Positions 40,389 through 50,064 are shown, counted from the stretch's first letter. The stretch is 64,000 nt of DNA from Bin16 sp965206315 (GCA_965206315.1 OZ242210.1:1674001-1738000); one strand, 5' to 3'. Made by a program: numbers and translations. The notes: generated by a model from the sequence alone, not told the origin.

Positions 40389-41624
40389 CTACCGCCGACC
40401 GACCCCGAGGGTTCGTTCGATACGCCGGCTGATGTAGGCCATGCTGAAAGTGAACACCCAGAACACGAGGGCGAGGAAGAGATAGACCTCCATGCCGTTG
40501 TCGGAGTACTCGATCTTCCCGGAGAGCCCGGCCCGCCCGATTTCGACGAGGTCGAGCATCCCGATGATGAACACGAGGCTGGTGTCCTTGAAGAGGGAGA
40601 TGAACTGGCCGACGATGGCGGGAATGATGTTGCGGAGGCCCTGGGGAAGCGTAACGAAGAGGGTGGTCTGCCATTGTTTGAGGCCGAGCGCCTCCGCCGC
40701 CTGGGACTGCTGGGGGGAGACGGCGGCCATTCCTCCGCGCACGTTTTCGGCCATGTAGGCGGAACTGAAGATGGTGATGGTGATGCCTGAGAGGTAGAGC
40801 AGGCTGACGTCGAAGTTTTGGGGAAAGGTGAGAGGGAGGAGGTGGCGCGACATAAAGAGGAGGGTGATGAGGGGGACGCCGCGGATGGTCTCGATGAAGG
40901 CGACGCAGGCGAACTTGAGAACGGGAAGGCGGCTGCGCCGTCCGAGCGCCAGGGCGATGCCGATGGGCAGCGAGGCGATGATGCCGAAGGCCGCGAGGAG
41001 GAGGTTCAGCATCAGGCCGCCGACTTCGGACTCGGTTACAGGGTGAAGACCAAACGGAGAGCCGATACCGGGCAGGCTGAACCCGGCTATCACAAGGAGG
41101 GAGGCAATGAGCACTCCAGCTCCGGTGATGCCGAACCACTTGGTGCGGCCTTGTTCAGGGATGAAGTGGGCGCAGTAATAGCCGCCGGCCATGGCGGCGG
41201 GAACGGCGAGCAGAAGGGCGCGGTAGAGAACGTCCATCTGATAGGGGATGAGGGCTACGACGAAGACGAGCGCACCGAAGGCTGCAGCGAAGGCGCGCGC
41301 GGGCCCGCCCCAGGTGCGCCAGGCCATCCCCATCAGGCCGCTGACCAGAAGGAGCGCGATTTCCGGTCGCCAGTAGTACTCCCGGGGATAGGTTCCGACG
41401 ATATAGAGCGGGACACGTTCGGTTATGACGGCCCAGTCGGAGGTGAAGATCAGCCAGCGGACGCCTCCCAGGGCCGCGAAGAAGAGCGCGACGCCAAGAA
41501 CGATGGTGACGATGCCGCTGGACCAGGAGTTGAAGAGGTTCATGCGGAGCCAACCCTGCCAGCCGACGGTGAATGCCGGGGGCGGCGGCGCGGGCCCGAA
41601 GCGTTCTGCGGTAGTGGTGCTCAT
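40389..41624 (-). CDS. aapM: General L-amino-acid ABC transporter permease AapM-like
   Basis: The 411-residue permease has an N-terminal set of helices and then the His/Glu/Gln/Arg/opine-type translocation domain: VGGLMLNLLLAAFGIIASLP, FIETIRGVPLITLLF, and the EAA loop EALGLKQWQTTLFVTLPQGLRNIIP (in part AAEALGLKQWQTT). This layout, with a long first half, is typical of AapM rather than HisM. It pairs with AapQ in the membrane. Spacing from aapQ is eight bases. Confidence 0.92.
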   Translation of the reverse strand: MSTTTAERFGPAPPPPAFTVGWQGWLRMNLFNSWSSGIVTIVLGVALFFAALGGVRWLIFTSDWAVITERVPLYIVGTYPREYYWRPEIALLLVSGLMGMAWRTWGGPARAFAAAFGALVFVVALIPYQMDVLYRALLLAVPAAMAGGYYCAHFIPEQGRTKWFGITGAGVLIASLLVIAGFSLPGIGSPFGLHPVTESEVGGLMLNLLLAAFGIIASLPIGIALALGRRSRLPVLKFACVAFIETIRGVPLITLLFMSRHLLPLTFPQNFDVSLLYLSGITITIFSSAYMAENVRGGMAAVSPQQSQAAEALGLKQWQTTLFVTLPQGLRNIIPAIVGQFISLFKDTSLVFIIGMLDLVEIGRAGLSGKIEYSDNGMEVYLFLALVFWVFTFSMAYISRRIERTLGVGRR

Positions 41625-41631
41625 CAGCGCG

Positions 41632-42831
41632 TCACAGGGCCTTGTAGCGGATAAGGCGGTTGTAGACGTTGCCTATCAGCGCGTAGAACAGGCTGAGGCC
41701 CAGGTAAGAGACCATCACGATGCCGATGAGCGAGACGGCAGGCGCGGTCTGTGTGAGGGTGGTGGCGACGCTCACCATGTCGGGGTAGCCGATGGCCGCG
41801 GCAAGGCTCGAGTTCTTGGTCAGATTCAAGTAGTGGCTGATGGTCGGAGGAATGATGACCCGCAGCGCCTGAGGGAAGATGACGAACCTGAGGGACGCCG
41901 TTCCGTTCAGTCCGGTGGAGCGCGCGGCTTCGGTCTGCCCCTTGCTGACGGACTGGATGCCGGCGCGGACGATCTCAGCGATGAACGACGACGTGTAGAC
42001 GACGAGGCCGATGAGGAGAGCGACGAAGCTGCCGCTTACTTGCGTTCCGCCGCTCAGCCGCTCGAAAGCGCCACGCTCCGGCATGGTGACGTCGAGCGGG
42101 CCGCCGAATGCGAAGAACGCCGCCGTTCCTACTCCGAACGCGATAACCAGAAACGCGAGCAGCGAATGGCTTGCTCTACCGGACTCTGTCTCGCGGCGCT
42201 CCATGACCCGCGCCGTGTAGAAGGCGGCGCCCAGCCCCAGAGCGCAGACGAGAACCCACGGCCAGAACGAGCCTTGGGGAGTAAGCCACGGCATGGCGAA
42301 ACCGCTGTTGCTCAGGTAGAAGGCGTCGCCCAGGACGTAGGCCTCTCTGATGGGAGGGAGGGCGAGCACGATGAAGAACCAGAAGAGCAGCTGGACGAGA
42401 AGCGGGATATTGCGGAAGACGTCGATATAGACGAGAGCGAGGCGGTTGACCAGCCAGTTTGGCGAAAGGCGGGCGACGCCGACGATGATGCCGACGATCG
42501 TGGCGAAGACCACGCCTACGAAAGCGACCTTGACGGTGTTGAGGAACGCGACGAAGAGGGTGTAGCGGTAGGAGTCCTCCGGGGTGTAATCGATAAGCGT
42601 CTCGCCGATCGGAATGCCGGTGGAGCGGTCGAGGAAGGAGAACCCGAAGGGTATCTCGCGCTGGTCAATCTCACGGAAGAGGTTGGTGAAGACGAAGGCG
42701 AGGAAGGAGACGACGAGGACGGCAGAGACTATCTGAAGGGTGAACTGGAGGAAGACGACGTTCCGCCAAAGGGGGATTCCCTGGTATTGCAGGAGCCGCA
42801 TCATGGCGCGAGCAGTGTACTCCATGCTCAA
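41632..42831 (-). CDS. aapQ: General L-amino-acid ABC transporter permease AapQ-like
   Basis: The 399-residue permease has the AapQ plan: an N-terminal helix (VVFLQFTLQIVSAVLVVSFL), a large periplasmic loop with REIPFGFSFLDRSTGIPIGE, VYIDVFRNIPLLVQLLFWFF, and the EAA loop AARSTGLNGTASLRFVIFPQALRVIIPP (in part STGLNGTASLRFVIFPQ). It follows aapJ after a terminator-like hairpin, which probably lowers permease expression relative to the binding protein. Confidence 0.92.
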   Translation of the reverse strand: MSMEYTARAMMRLLQYQGIPLWRNVVFLQFTLQIVSAVLVVSFLAFVFTNLFREIDQREIPFGFSFLDRSTGIPIGETLIDYTPEDSYRYTLFVAFLNTVKVAFVGVVFATIVGIIVGVARLSPNWLVNRLALVYIDVFRNIPLLVQLLFWFFIVLALPPIREAYVLGDAFYLSNSGFAMPWLTPQGSFWPWVLVCALGLGAAFYTARVMERRETESGRASHSLLAFLVIAFGVGTAAFFAFGGPLDVTMPERGAFERLSGGTQVSGSFVALLIGLVVYTSSFIAEIVRAGIQSVSKGQTEAARSTGLNGTASLRFVIFPQALRVIIPPTISHYLNLTKNSSLAAAIGYPDMVSVATTLTQTAPAVSLIGIVMVSYLGLSLFYALIGNVYNRLIRYKAL

Positions 42832-42861
42832 TCTGCGCGGGAACTGCGCCGGGCTACATGA

Positions 42862-42895
42862 GAACGCCCCCTCCCGCGAAAGGGAGGGGGCGTTC
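42862..42895 (-). terminator. Hairpin between aapJ and aapQ (attenuator)
   Basis: A perfect 14-bp inverted repeat (GAACGCCCCCTCCC and GGGAGGGGGCGTTC) with a 6-base loop. It lies inside the operon after the binding-protein gene, where such hairpins commonly stop part of transcription or protect the upstream mRNA. Confidence 0.7.
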
Positions 42896-42931
42896 CGCGC
42901 ATTGCGTGTGTGCGCCGTGTCGGTCTGCGGG

Positions 42932-44086
42932 CTAGCGCAGCGGCGGAGCGTAGATCTGGCCGCCGTCGATCCAGAGGCGGTTGCGCCCGGTCCGCGGGAG
43001 GTTGATGGGGGTGTCCGGGCCGAGGTTGCGGTCGTAGATCTCGCCGTAGTTGCCGACGGCGCGGAGCACGTCCTGCATCACGGTCTGGCTGAGGTCGAGC
43101 GATTCCTGTCCGAAGCTCGTGTCCGGCGCTCCGAGGAGCCGCTGAGCCTTTGCGTTCTCGCCTGCGAGCACCTGGTCGATGTTGCCGCTGGTGATGCCGT
43201 AGGCTTCGGCGTAGATGAGGCCGGCCATGATGGTCTTGACTAGGTCGAACCACTGGGTGTCGCCGTGGGGGACGACGGGAGTGAGGGGCTCCTCGGAGAT
43301 GGTCTCCGGGAGAATGACGTGGCCGCCGGGGTTGTCGAACGTGCTGCGGATGGCGGCCAACTGCGAGCGGTCGTTGGTGAAGACGTCACATGCGCCGGAG
43401 AGGTATGCCGCCCGGGCCGCGTCGTTCTCCTCGAACACGTTCGGGTTGTAGTCGTAGTTGTTCTGGCGGAAGAAGTCGGCCATGTTCAACTCGGTCGTTG
43501 TGCCGGCGATGACGCACACTGCCGCGCCGCTCAAGTCATGCGCGGAGTCAACGGGGCTCCCGTCCGCCGCCAGGAGGTCATCCGGGACCATAAAGCCCTG
43601 CCCGTCGTAGAACGTCGTGTAGGTGTAGTCGCCCCACTGCGCGTCGCGGGAGGTGGTCCAGGTTACGGTGCGGGCCATCATGTCGATTTCGGCGGCCTGC
43701 AGGGCCGGGCCACGCTCGGCGGCGGTGAAGGGGCGGACCTCAATGGCTTCGCCATCGCCGAGGACGGCTGCCGCCACTGCGCGGCAGAGGTCGATGTCGA
43801 ATCCGATGTTGCGGCCGGCGTCGTCGAGTGCGCCGTATCCGGCGACGTCGATGCGGCTGCCGCAGATGAGCACGCCGCGGTCGCGGATGCGCTCGATGCG
43901 GTTGCCCTCGGTAGCGGCTGCGGCAGCCTCAGCCTCGGCCAACATCGCCTTGGTATCGCCAAGCTCGCCCTCCAGTTCCGCGATACGGGCGTTGGCGTCA
44001 TCCAACTCCCCTGAATCGCCACAGGCGACTACCGCGGTCAAGGCCACGGCAAGAACCGATATGACCAGTAGCATTCGCACTTTCAT
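42932..44086 (-). CDS. aapJ: Amino-acid ABC transporter substrate-binding lipoprotein
   Basis: The 384-residue product has a signal peptide ending VVAC, then about 40 residues of heptad-like ELDDANARIAELEGELGD sequence (a short coiled coil), and the AapJ ligand-binding domain starting RIRDRGVLICGSR. The core has GFDIDLCRAVAAAVLG and YTYTTFYDGQGFMV. It captures polar amino acids for the AapQMP channel. The Pro/Thr tether used by the other lipoproteins in the window is replaced by a coiled coil. GGGAGGG six bases upstream supports ATG 44086. Confidence 0.92.
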   Translation of the reverse strand: MKVRMLLVISVLAVALTAVVACGDSGELDDANARIAELEGELGDTKAMLAEAEAAAAATEGNRIERIRDRGVLICGSRIDVAGYGALDDAGRNIGFDIDLCRAVAAAVLGDGEAIEVRPFTAAERGPALQAAEIDMMARTVTWTTSRDAQWGDYTYTTFYDGQGFMVPDDLLAADGSPVDSAHDLSGAAVCVIAGTTTELNMADFFRQNNYDYNPNVFEENDAARAAYLSGACDVFTNDRSQLAAIRSTFDNPGGHVILPETISEEPLTPVVPHGDTQWFDLVKTIMAGLIYAEAYGITSGNIDQVLAGENAKAQRLLGAPDTSFGQESLDLSQTVMQDVLRAVGNYGEIYDRNLGPDTPINLPRTGRNRLWIDGGQIYAPPLR

Positions 44087-44159
44087 TCGATGCCCTCCCA
44101 GGTTTCGTTCCTTCCCATTGTTGGAAGTTTGGCGGCGGATTGTGCCGCCGCGATGACGG

Positions 44160-44188
44160 ATTATAGTGCATACGACAGTCAATGACTA
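44160..44188 (-). promoter_or_regulatory. Predicted promoter of the aapJQMP operon
   Basis: On the minus strand TAGTCA (44188-44183) and a perfect TATAAT (44165-44160) are 17 bases apart. The leader of about 67 bases contains a GGCGGC/GCCGCC hairpin (44131-44149). Confidence 0.5.
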
Positions 44189-44321
44189 CAGACACAATCC
44201 GCCCCGGTGCCGCGTACCAGATTAGGTACGGCTCGGGGGGTCTCTGGAGGGCCGATAGTAGTAGGATTCTCCCGTTCGTTGTCCTGTTCGACAAGATCCA
44301 ACCTGCGCGAGGGAGGCTTTC

Positions 44322-44888
44322 GTGAACGTCGTCAGCCGCTACACCGTTGAAGAGTTCGGTCATGATGTCCGGCGATCGCTCAATGCCAATGTAGCCGGCA
44401 TGGAGTCGATCCTCCGGCTCGGGCATCTGTTGCAGCGCTTCGGTGGGGAGAACAGCCGGGACTACTTCTGGAGCATCGGCGAACCCGCCACCATCAGTTC
44501 CGGTCTGCCCGGGCAGAAACTGTACGACGACCCGGACGGCCTGTTCCGCCTGCTGCTTGCGCAGTATCCGCCGAACACGCCGACCGCCATTCACAGCCAC
44601 GAAGGGTGGGTCGTCATCGGCCTGCTCGAAGGCAGCGAACGTTACACGTCCTGGCGCCGCGTCGACGACGGCTCGACGCCCCTCGCGACGCTGGAGCTGG
44701 TGCAGGACCACCACATCCTGCCCGGGGAGTTCGGTTACCTGTACGACGGGCCGTTCAACGTGCACCGGCAGGCGGCGGAGTCCGAAGGCGCCGTGGAACT
44801 CGTGCTGATGAAGGGCCGCGGTCAGCGGCTGGAGCACATAGACGAGGCCACGGGCGAATGCTCGCAGCCGATGGAGCTGAACCGCTAG
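44322..44888 (+). CDS. Cupin-fold protein, cysteine-dioxygenase-like
   Basis: The 188-residue protein has a cupin metal motif AIHSHEGWVVIGLLEGSERY (HxH in motif 1) near residues 88-107, and a second histidine in GPFNVHRQ about 60 residues later, matching the three-histidine iron site of cysteine-dioxygenase-like enzymes. It may oxygenate a thiol or a small aromatic ketone. The start is GTG 44322 with GAGGGAGG upstream. It is divergent from the aap operon, with promoters for both presumably in the 235 bases between. Confidence 0.75.
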   Translation: MNVVSRYTVEEFGHDVRRSLNANVAGMESILRLGHLLQRFGGENSRDYFWSIGEPATISSGLPGQKLYDDPDGLFRLLLAQYPPNTPTAIHSHEGWVVIGLLEGSERYTSWRRVDDGSTPLATLELVQDHHILPGEFGYLYDGPFNVHRQAAESEGAVELVLMKGRGQRLEHIDEATGECSQPMELNR

Positions 44889-44895
44889 CGCTGCG

Positions 44896-46320
44896 TCAGG
44901 GCGAACGTGCCTCTTCGACGGGAGCAGACTGGGGCAGCACGTCCACGTTCAGCCATCTACCCGTGAAGTAGTAGCCTCCGTAGAGTGCGAAACGGATGAG
45001 CATTGCGATGGCGATGGCGATGGCGATGCCGAGCGCTTCAGCCGACGTCCACCTCGACAGCACGAACGCGATAGGGATCTCCATGACCCACATGCTCATG
45101 AACGTCACGAGCATGGGCGCGAGGGTGTCGCCCGCTATGTTGAACGATTGCTGAAAGACCTGTCCGCCGCCCAACAGGGTCCCTGCCACTGCCTGGATGC
45201 GCAGCCAGACTACCGCTGTATCGACGAATTCCGGGTCGCTGCTGAACAGGCCGATGAAGAACTCGGGGAAAACGATGAGCAGGAGGCCGGCCGCGCCGCG
45301 TATGACCATGACGTAGCCCACAGCCCATTTGACCGTGGCCCGTGCTCGGTCCGGCTGGTCGGCGCCGAGGTTCTGCGCAACCAGGATGCCGGAGGCCCGT
45401 CCCATGCCCTGGCTGCCGATGTTCGTCATCCGCTCCAGCCTTCGGGTGAGTGAGTACGCCGCCAGCGGTATGTCTCCGAATGGGGAGACGAGCCTGATCA
45501 GCACCATCTCGGAGAGGCCGCGCTCCATCTGCGTTGCCGTGGCGGGCGCGCCGATCCTGATGATGCGCCACATCATCGGCAGGTCCACGCGGTAGTCGAG
45601 CAGCGAAAGCTTGAGCCGGGAGGAACCCGAGCTGAGCGCGTACAGGTTCCAGACGATGCCCACGACGTGCGCGATAGCGTTAGCTGCGGCTGCTCCCGCG
45701 ATGCCCATGTCAGGCAGACCGAACCAGCCGAAGATGAGGAACGGACTGATGACGAGGTGCAGCACCCGCGACACTATCGTGGACTTCATATGGGTCAGCG
45801 TGTCGCCGGAGGCCTGCAGCGCTGCGCCCGTCGTCTGCCGGAAGCTATGCACGCCGGCCGCGGCGAACTGGAACTGCAGGTAGACGACCGCCACGTCTGC
45901 CACCGCCTGGCTTACGCCGACGATGCTGAGCAGGAACGGCGCGAACACGATTCCGAAGATGGCCAGCACGAGTGAAAGGAGGAAGGTGAGCGTGAAGGCC
46001 TGCAGCATCGCGTGGTTGGCCAGGTCGAGCTGCCGCGCGCCCACTGCACGGGCGATCATGGCCTGCATCCCCACGTCGAGCCCCATCCGCGCCATCATGA
46101 TGAGCTGGCCGTACGCCTGAGCGACGCCGATGCCGCCTATCGCGTTGAACCCGGCGACCTTCGCGGCCCAGAAGATGTCAGCCAGCTGATCGGACGCATT
46201 GAAGACGCCGGCGACCATCTGCGGCCATGCGATGAACCAGAGGTTGCGCCGTACTCCGCCCGTCGTCAGGTCGCGCGTCGCGTAAGCGGAGCGCATGCGT
46301 CCGTGCCGCATGGGGCGCAT
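44896..46320 (-). CDS. MATE-family efflux transporter
   Basis: The 474-residue membrane protein has 12 predicted helices in two halves, each beginning with the MATE pattern (WPQMVAGVFNASDQLADIFWAAK in the first, quoted in part as NASDQLADIF; GAPATATQMERGLSEMVLIRL in the second, in part IGAPATATQM). It exports drugs or metabolites with sodium or proton exchange. ATG 46320 is preferred; TTG 46324-46326 is an alternative that would overlap the stop of the upstream gene by two bases. It is coupled to the small membrane protein gene before it. Confidence 0.9.
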   Translation of the reverse strand: MRPMRHGRMRSAYATRDLTTGGVRRNLWFIAWPQMVAGVFNASDQLADIFWAAKVAGFNAIGGIGVAQAYGQLIMMARMGLDVGMQAMIARAVGARQLDLANHAMLQAFTLTFLLSLVLAIFGIVFAPFLLSIVGVSQAVADVAVVYLQFQFAAAGVHSFRQTTGAALQASGDTLTHMKSTIVSRVLHLVISPFLIFGWFGLPDMGIAGAAAANAIAHVVGIVWNLYALSSGSSRLKLSLLDYRVDLPMMWRIIRIGAPATATQMERGLSEMVLIRLVSPFGDIPLAAYSLTRRLERMTNIGSQGMGRASGILVAQNLGADQPDRARATVKWAVGYVMVIRGAAGLLLIVFPEFFIGLFSSDPEFVDTAVVWLRIQAVAGTLLGGGQVFQQSFNIAGDTLAPMLVTFMSMWVMEIPIAFVLSRWTSAEALGIAIAIAIAMLIRFALYGGYYFTGRWLNVDVLPQSAPVEEARSP

Positions 46321-46322
46321 GT

Positions 46323-46730
46323 TCAAGCCGCCTGGGCTCGCAGGAGAAAGCCGGAGGCCGCCCCGACGAGCATGGAGGCGACGGATGTCCAGAGGAAGAT
46401 GATGCCGTTCACTCTGCGCGCGGTGTCTTCACCCCAGAATCCCCGCAGCGAGAGCGCCGTCTTGAGCGTGAGCCAGGCGATGCCCGCCAGCACAGCGTCT
46501 TCCGGTGAGAAGAAGACGACCCCTCCTATCAACAGACGTTCGATGATGCCGTTCCCGATCCCTACCCAGAGAGGTGGAACCGTCCATGAGGTGGCGCTGT
46601 AGCCTCTCAGTTCGCGTGTCGCCCATCTGCTGATGGGCCGGACGGTCAGAAACACAACCACTGCGGCCAGCTGAACAGCACCGAAGAGGAGCCAGGCGTC
46701 GCGGGTTATGTCGGAGAAGGACGGGTCCAT
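46323..46730 (-). CDS. Small membrane protein upstream of MATE transporter
   Basis: The 135-residue product has about four hydrophobic segments (near 14-30, 52-75, 77-95 and 105-128) and no enzyme motif. Its stop lies against the MATE start, so the two probably form an operon and the protein may be an accessory. ATG 46730 is chosen because GGTGAG lies eight bases upstream; an in-frame GTG at 46742 is an alternative. Family not recognised. Confidence 0.6.
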   Translation of the reverse strand: MDPSFSDITRDAWLLFGAVQLAAVVVFLTVRPISRWATRELRGYSATSWTVPPLWVGIGNGIIERLLIGGVVFFSPEDAVLAGIAWLTLKTALSLRGFWGEDTARRVNGIIFLWTSVASMLVGAASGFLLRAQAA

Positions 46731-46814
46731 GAGAACTCTCACCCTGTATTACCGGAAAGCGGAAAGCCGCGCAAGCGCGTATCTCCACTGGCGAGGCGCC
46801 GGCGCTCGCGCCAT

Positions 46815-48629
46815 TCAAAATGTGTCCAGCACATACGCTGCGTAGAGCAGCTCTCCCTGTTCGTTGTTCTCGAACGTGAGGCTCCCTTCGGGGAAGGTCG
46901 ATTCCAACTGCGGGATGAGCGTGAGGTAGTTTTCGGCCAGCAGCCACACCGTCGGTCCGCTCACCGTACCCGCGTCTATCTCGCCGCTCCCGCCGAAGAT
47001 CGGGCTGCCGTTGGCGGTCTCCGTGTCGCGGAGGAACCATTGCACGACGGCATTCGTCCGGGGCAGCCGGTCGTTGTAGAGACGCACCTCGTATCCGGCG
47101 CCCAGCGACTCTGCGAACCGCACCGCCGCCACCTCCTTGCGGGCCAGGGCCCACTCCGATTCGACGAGCCAGTTGTCGTAGTCGCGGGCCTGCTGTCCGG
47201 CGAAGAGCAGCACGAATGCGGCGAGGGCCACCGCGGCTACCGCGTTCCCGAACCACCCCGCGAGGATGGGGATCGGGAGTGCGCGCGTATACCGGTTCCA
47301 GCGGTTGTGCGCCAGCGACACGATGGCGTCCAGCCCGACCGCTGCGATCGCGAGAACGAAGAAGATGCCGAGCAGGTAGCGTCGACTCTCCGCGTCGGGT
47401 GTCAGAACGGCGGGTACGAGCGAGATGAGCCAGCCTGCGAGCAGAAGTTGGCTGGGGCGTTGCCTGATGGACAGGAGGAGTGCTGCCAGCCCTGTCCAGA
47501 AGAACACCTCCGTGCTGAAGTGCAGCAGCGGTATCCCCCCTGTCCCGACGTTCCCCTCGCGCGGCATGGGCGTATGGACGTAGGTGACCACCTCCCACGC
47601 CCGGCTGATGAGCGCTGAAGGAGAGAGAGGCGTCCTGTCGTACAGGCGCAGGGACGCCTCGATAACGTCCGACGTGATGTAGAAGAAGACCATGTGCGCG
47701 CTGACTGCCACGGAGGCGCCGAGGAACCAGTAGACCTCCTTGCGTCGCGTCTCCGGGCGCAGCAGCAGGAAGAGGACGAGTACCCCCCACACCGCGACCG
47801 CGTAGAGAGGGAAGGACTTGTAGGTGTACCACCCCAGTCCGAAGAGGACGCCGCCGAGCCCGGCAGCCCACCAGCGGTTCGACCGCACGCCGGCGATGAA
47901 CAGCCAGATGCTTGCTGCGAAGCAGAAGACAGCGGGCATGGCCGGGAATGCGATGCGGCTGAAGACGAGGAGCCAGACGTGGAAGGTGAGGAATGCTGCC
48001 GTGAGGATGGCCGTCCGGGCGGGGAAGAGCTGCCGCATCAGGAAGTATGCGACGGGTATGAGCGCGACGCCGGGGAGCACGGCGCTCCATCGTGCCGTGG
48101 CGATGCTTGCGTCCAGGAAGAGCAGGAGCAGCGCTTGTAGGTGGACGAGCCCCGCGGGTGTGCCCAGCGTCACGCCGGTCCAGGCGCCGGGCCACACCTC
48201 GCCTCGAGAGATGCGCAGCGCCTCGAAGGCCAACTCCGCCTCGTCGTTCGCGATGCCGGGCGGCACGGTCTCCAGGTTCTGCGTACGGATGACCGCTGCG
48301 ACGAAAGTCAGCGCTGCGACGACCGCTATCTCCCACAGTCGTATCCGGCTGCCTGCGCGTGTGTTCTGCCCGGCGGACACGGGGAGAGCGGCGAACGCAC
48401 CCGCCAGGGGGGCCAGTGCTCGTGCGGCCTGCCGGCGCAGTCCCAGCGCTGTGCTCCACCCTGCCCCGATGCCCTTGCTGACTGCTTCCCTAGACGTGTG
48501 CCATGGAGCCGGTCGTGAAGGAGTTGAGGCGGGGGGAACGCTTGGGGGCATGAGCGCGTGGCCGCAGTAGAAGCAGAAGCGGTGGTGGACGGCGTTCGCG
48601 GTGCCGCATTGCGGGCAGATGGTGTTCAA
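46815..48629 (-). CDS. Zinc-ribbon plus GT39-like multi-pass membrane glycosyltransferase
   Basis: The 604-residue protein starts with a zinc ribbon, ICPQCGTANAVHHRFCFYCGHAL (CPQC near 5-8 and CFYC near 19-22), then a Pro-rich linker, and from about residue 97 a large multi-helix domain. The first external loop has PPGIANDEAELAFEALR, containing the acidic pair typical of GT-C/GT39 (PMT_2, ArnT-like) enzymes that use lipid-linked sugars. A zinc ribbon fused to such an enzyme is uncommon. The start is TTG 48629, needed to keep the first cysteine pair. The C-terminal 100 residues are soluble and probably external. Confidence 0.75.
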   Translation of the reverse strand: MNTICPQCGTANAVHHRFCFYCGHALMPPSVPPASTPSRPAPWHTSREAVSKGIGAGWSTALGLRRQAARALAPLAGAFAALPVSAGQNTRAGSRIRLWEIAVVAALTFVAAVIRTQNLETVPPGIANDEAELAFEALRISRGEVWPGAWTGVTLGTPAGLVHLQALLLLFLDASIATARWSAVLPGVALIPVAYFLMRQLFPARTAILTAAFLTFHVWLLVFSRIAFPAMPAVFCFAASIWLFIAGVRSNRWWAAGLGGVLFGLGWYTYKSFPLYAVAVWGVLVLFLLLRPETRRKEVYWFLGASVAVSAHMVFFYITSDVIEASLRLYDRTPLSPSALISRAWEVVTYVHTPMPREGNVGTGGIPLLHFSTEVFFWTGLAALLLSIRQRPSQLLLAGWLISLVPAVLTPDAESRRYLLGIFFVLAIAAVGLDAIVSLAHNRWNRYTRALPIPILAGWFGNAVAAVALAAFVLLFAGQQARDYDNWLVESEWALARKEVAAVRFAESLGAGYEVRLYNDRLPRTNAVVQWFLRDTETANGSPIFGGSGEIDAGTVSGPTVWLLAENYLTLIPQLESTFPEGSLTFENNEQGELLYAAYVLDTF

Positions 48630-48795
48630 GCGAGGCTGCTCGGAGGCTGCTGGGGAGGATGGTAGAAGAGTACCGGTTCATCCTACCGCATCCACTGTGG
48701 TTTGGGTTGCTGTTCGCGGCATCGCGAAGGCTTGCCCGTCCGTGAGGCTGGGAGTATCGTGCGGAAGAGTCCGCACGTTGGAGGCGCATCAGACG

Positions 48796-50064
48796 ATGCT
48801 CACTGCTCAGCAGAATGAACTGCTCACCAGGGTTGGCCCGGGCACGCCGATGGGTGAGACGCTCCGCCGCTACTGGATACCGGCGCTGCTCGATTGGGAG
48901 CTGCCGGAACCGGACTGCACGCCCGTTCGCCTCCGGCTCCTCGGCGAGGACCTCGTCGCGTTCCGCGACACGAGCGGACGTGTGGGCGTGCTCGACGAGT
49001 ACTGCCCGCACCGGCTCACGTCGCTCTGGCTCGGCCGGAACGAGGAGAACGGTCTGCGCTGCGTCTATCACGGCTGGAAGTTCGACGTGACGGGCCAGTG
49101 CGTCGACCAGATGAACGAGCCGAAGCAGTTCGCGTCCAAGATCAAGACGGTCTCTTACCCCGTTGCTGAGGTGGGAGGCGTGCTGTGGGTGTACATGGGG
49201 CCGGAAGAGAAGCAGCCCCCTCCTCCCAGCTTTGCGTGGACGGTCGTGCCTGCAGAGCATCGCGTCGTGACGAAGGTGGTGGAGGAGTGCAACTGGCTGC
49301 AGGCGCTCGAGGGCGGGATAGACACCTCTCACGCGCCCATCATGCACCGGGCGCTGCGTCCGAACCCCTCGCAACCCGGCATACCGATGAACGATGCGTT
49401 CGTGCAGGGCGCGGCGCCGTCGCTGGAAGTGGACGTGACCGACTACGGCTACCGCTACTTCGGCATCCGCCCGCTCGGCACGGACCGGCAGTACGTGCGC
49501 GGCTACCACTTCGTAATGCCGTGGACGCAGCTGCGACCCGCGGGCAGGGGGGTGCAGAGTCAGACGCACGGCCACCACTGGGTGCCCATAGACGACTACC
49601 ACTGCCTCGTGTGGAACTGGTATTACAACGAGGCTATGCCCCTGGACAAGGGCGAGGCCGGGCCCGAGGAGACGGGCAACATCTTCGGTGTGGACGTGGA
49701 CGCGGAGAACGGGTTCCGCTCCATCCGCAACCGCTCCAACAGCTGGCTGATTGACCGCGCGGCGCAGAAGACTGACACCTTCACCGGCATCGTTGGCATC
49801 AACACGCAGGACCGCGCCGTGCAGGAGATGATGGGCCCCATCGTGGACCGCTCCCGCGAGCACCTGGGCCCGGCGGACAAGGCGATCATCGCGGCCCGGA
49901 AGTTGCTGGAGGAGGCCGTGCGCACTGTGCAGGACGGCGGCGATCCACAGGGCGTCGCTCCCAGCTACTACGAGCTGCGCGCCGCTGAGAGCGTCCTGTC
50001 CGCGGACGACGACTGGCGCAACGACCTCATCCCGCGCATGGACCCCTCGCTCGCGAGCGTTTAG
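48796..50064 (+). CDS. Rieske [2Fe-2S] aromatic ring-hydroxylating oxygenase, large subunit
   Basis: The 422-residue protein has a Rieske cluster site EYCPHRLTSLWLG with C70 and H72, and CVYHGWKF with C89 and H92, then the mononuclear iron triad in EGGIDTSHAPIMH (D176, H179, H184). This arrangement and length match the phthalate-dioxygenase-like alpha subunits that work with a separate reductase and no beta subunit. It would hydroxylate an aromatic acid or perform a demethylation. ATG 48796 has GGAGG at a somewhat long distance. A separate ABC importer and SDR follow on the same strand. Confidence 0.9.
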   Translation: MLTAQQNELLTRVGPGTPMGETLRRYWIPALLDWELPEPDCTPVRLRLLGEDLVAFRDTSGRVGVLDEYCPHRLTSLWLGRNEENGLRCVYHGWKFDVTGQCVDQMNEPKQFASKIKTVSYPVAEVGGVLWVYMGPEEKQPPPPSFAWTVVPAEHRVVTKVVEECNWLQALEGGIDTSHAPIMHRALRPNPSQPGIPMNDAFVQGAAPSLEVDVTDYGYRYFGIRPLGTDRQYVRGYHFVMPWTQLRPAGRGVQSQTHGHHWVPIDDYHCLVWNWYYNEAMPLDKGEAGPEETGNIFGVDVDAENGFRSIRNRSNSWLIDRAAQKTDTFTGIVGINTQDRAVQEMMGPIVDRSREHLGPADKAIIAARKLLEEAVRTVQDGGDPQGVAPSYYELRAAESVLSADDDWRNDLIPRMDPSLASV

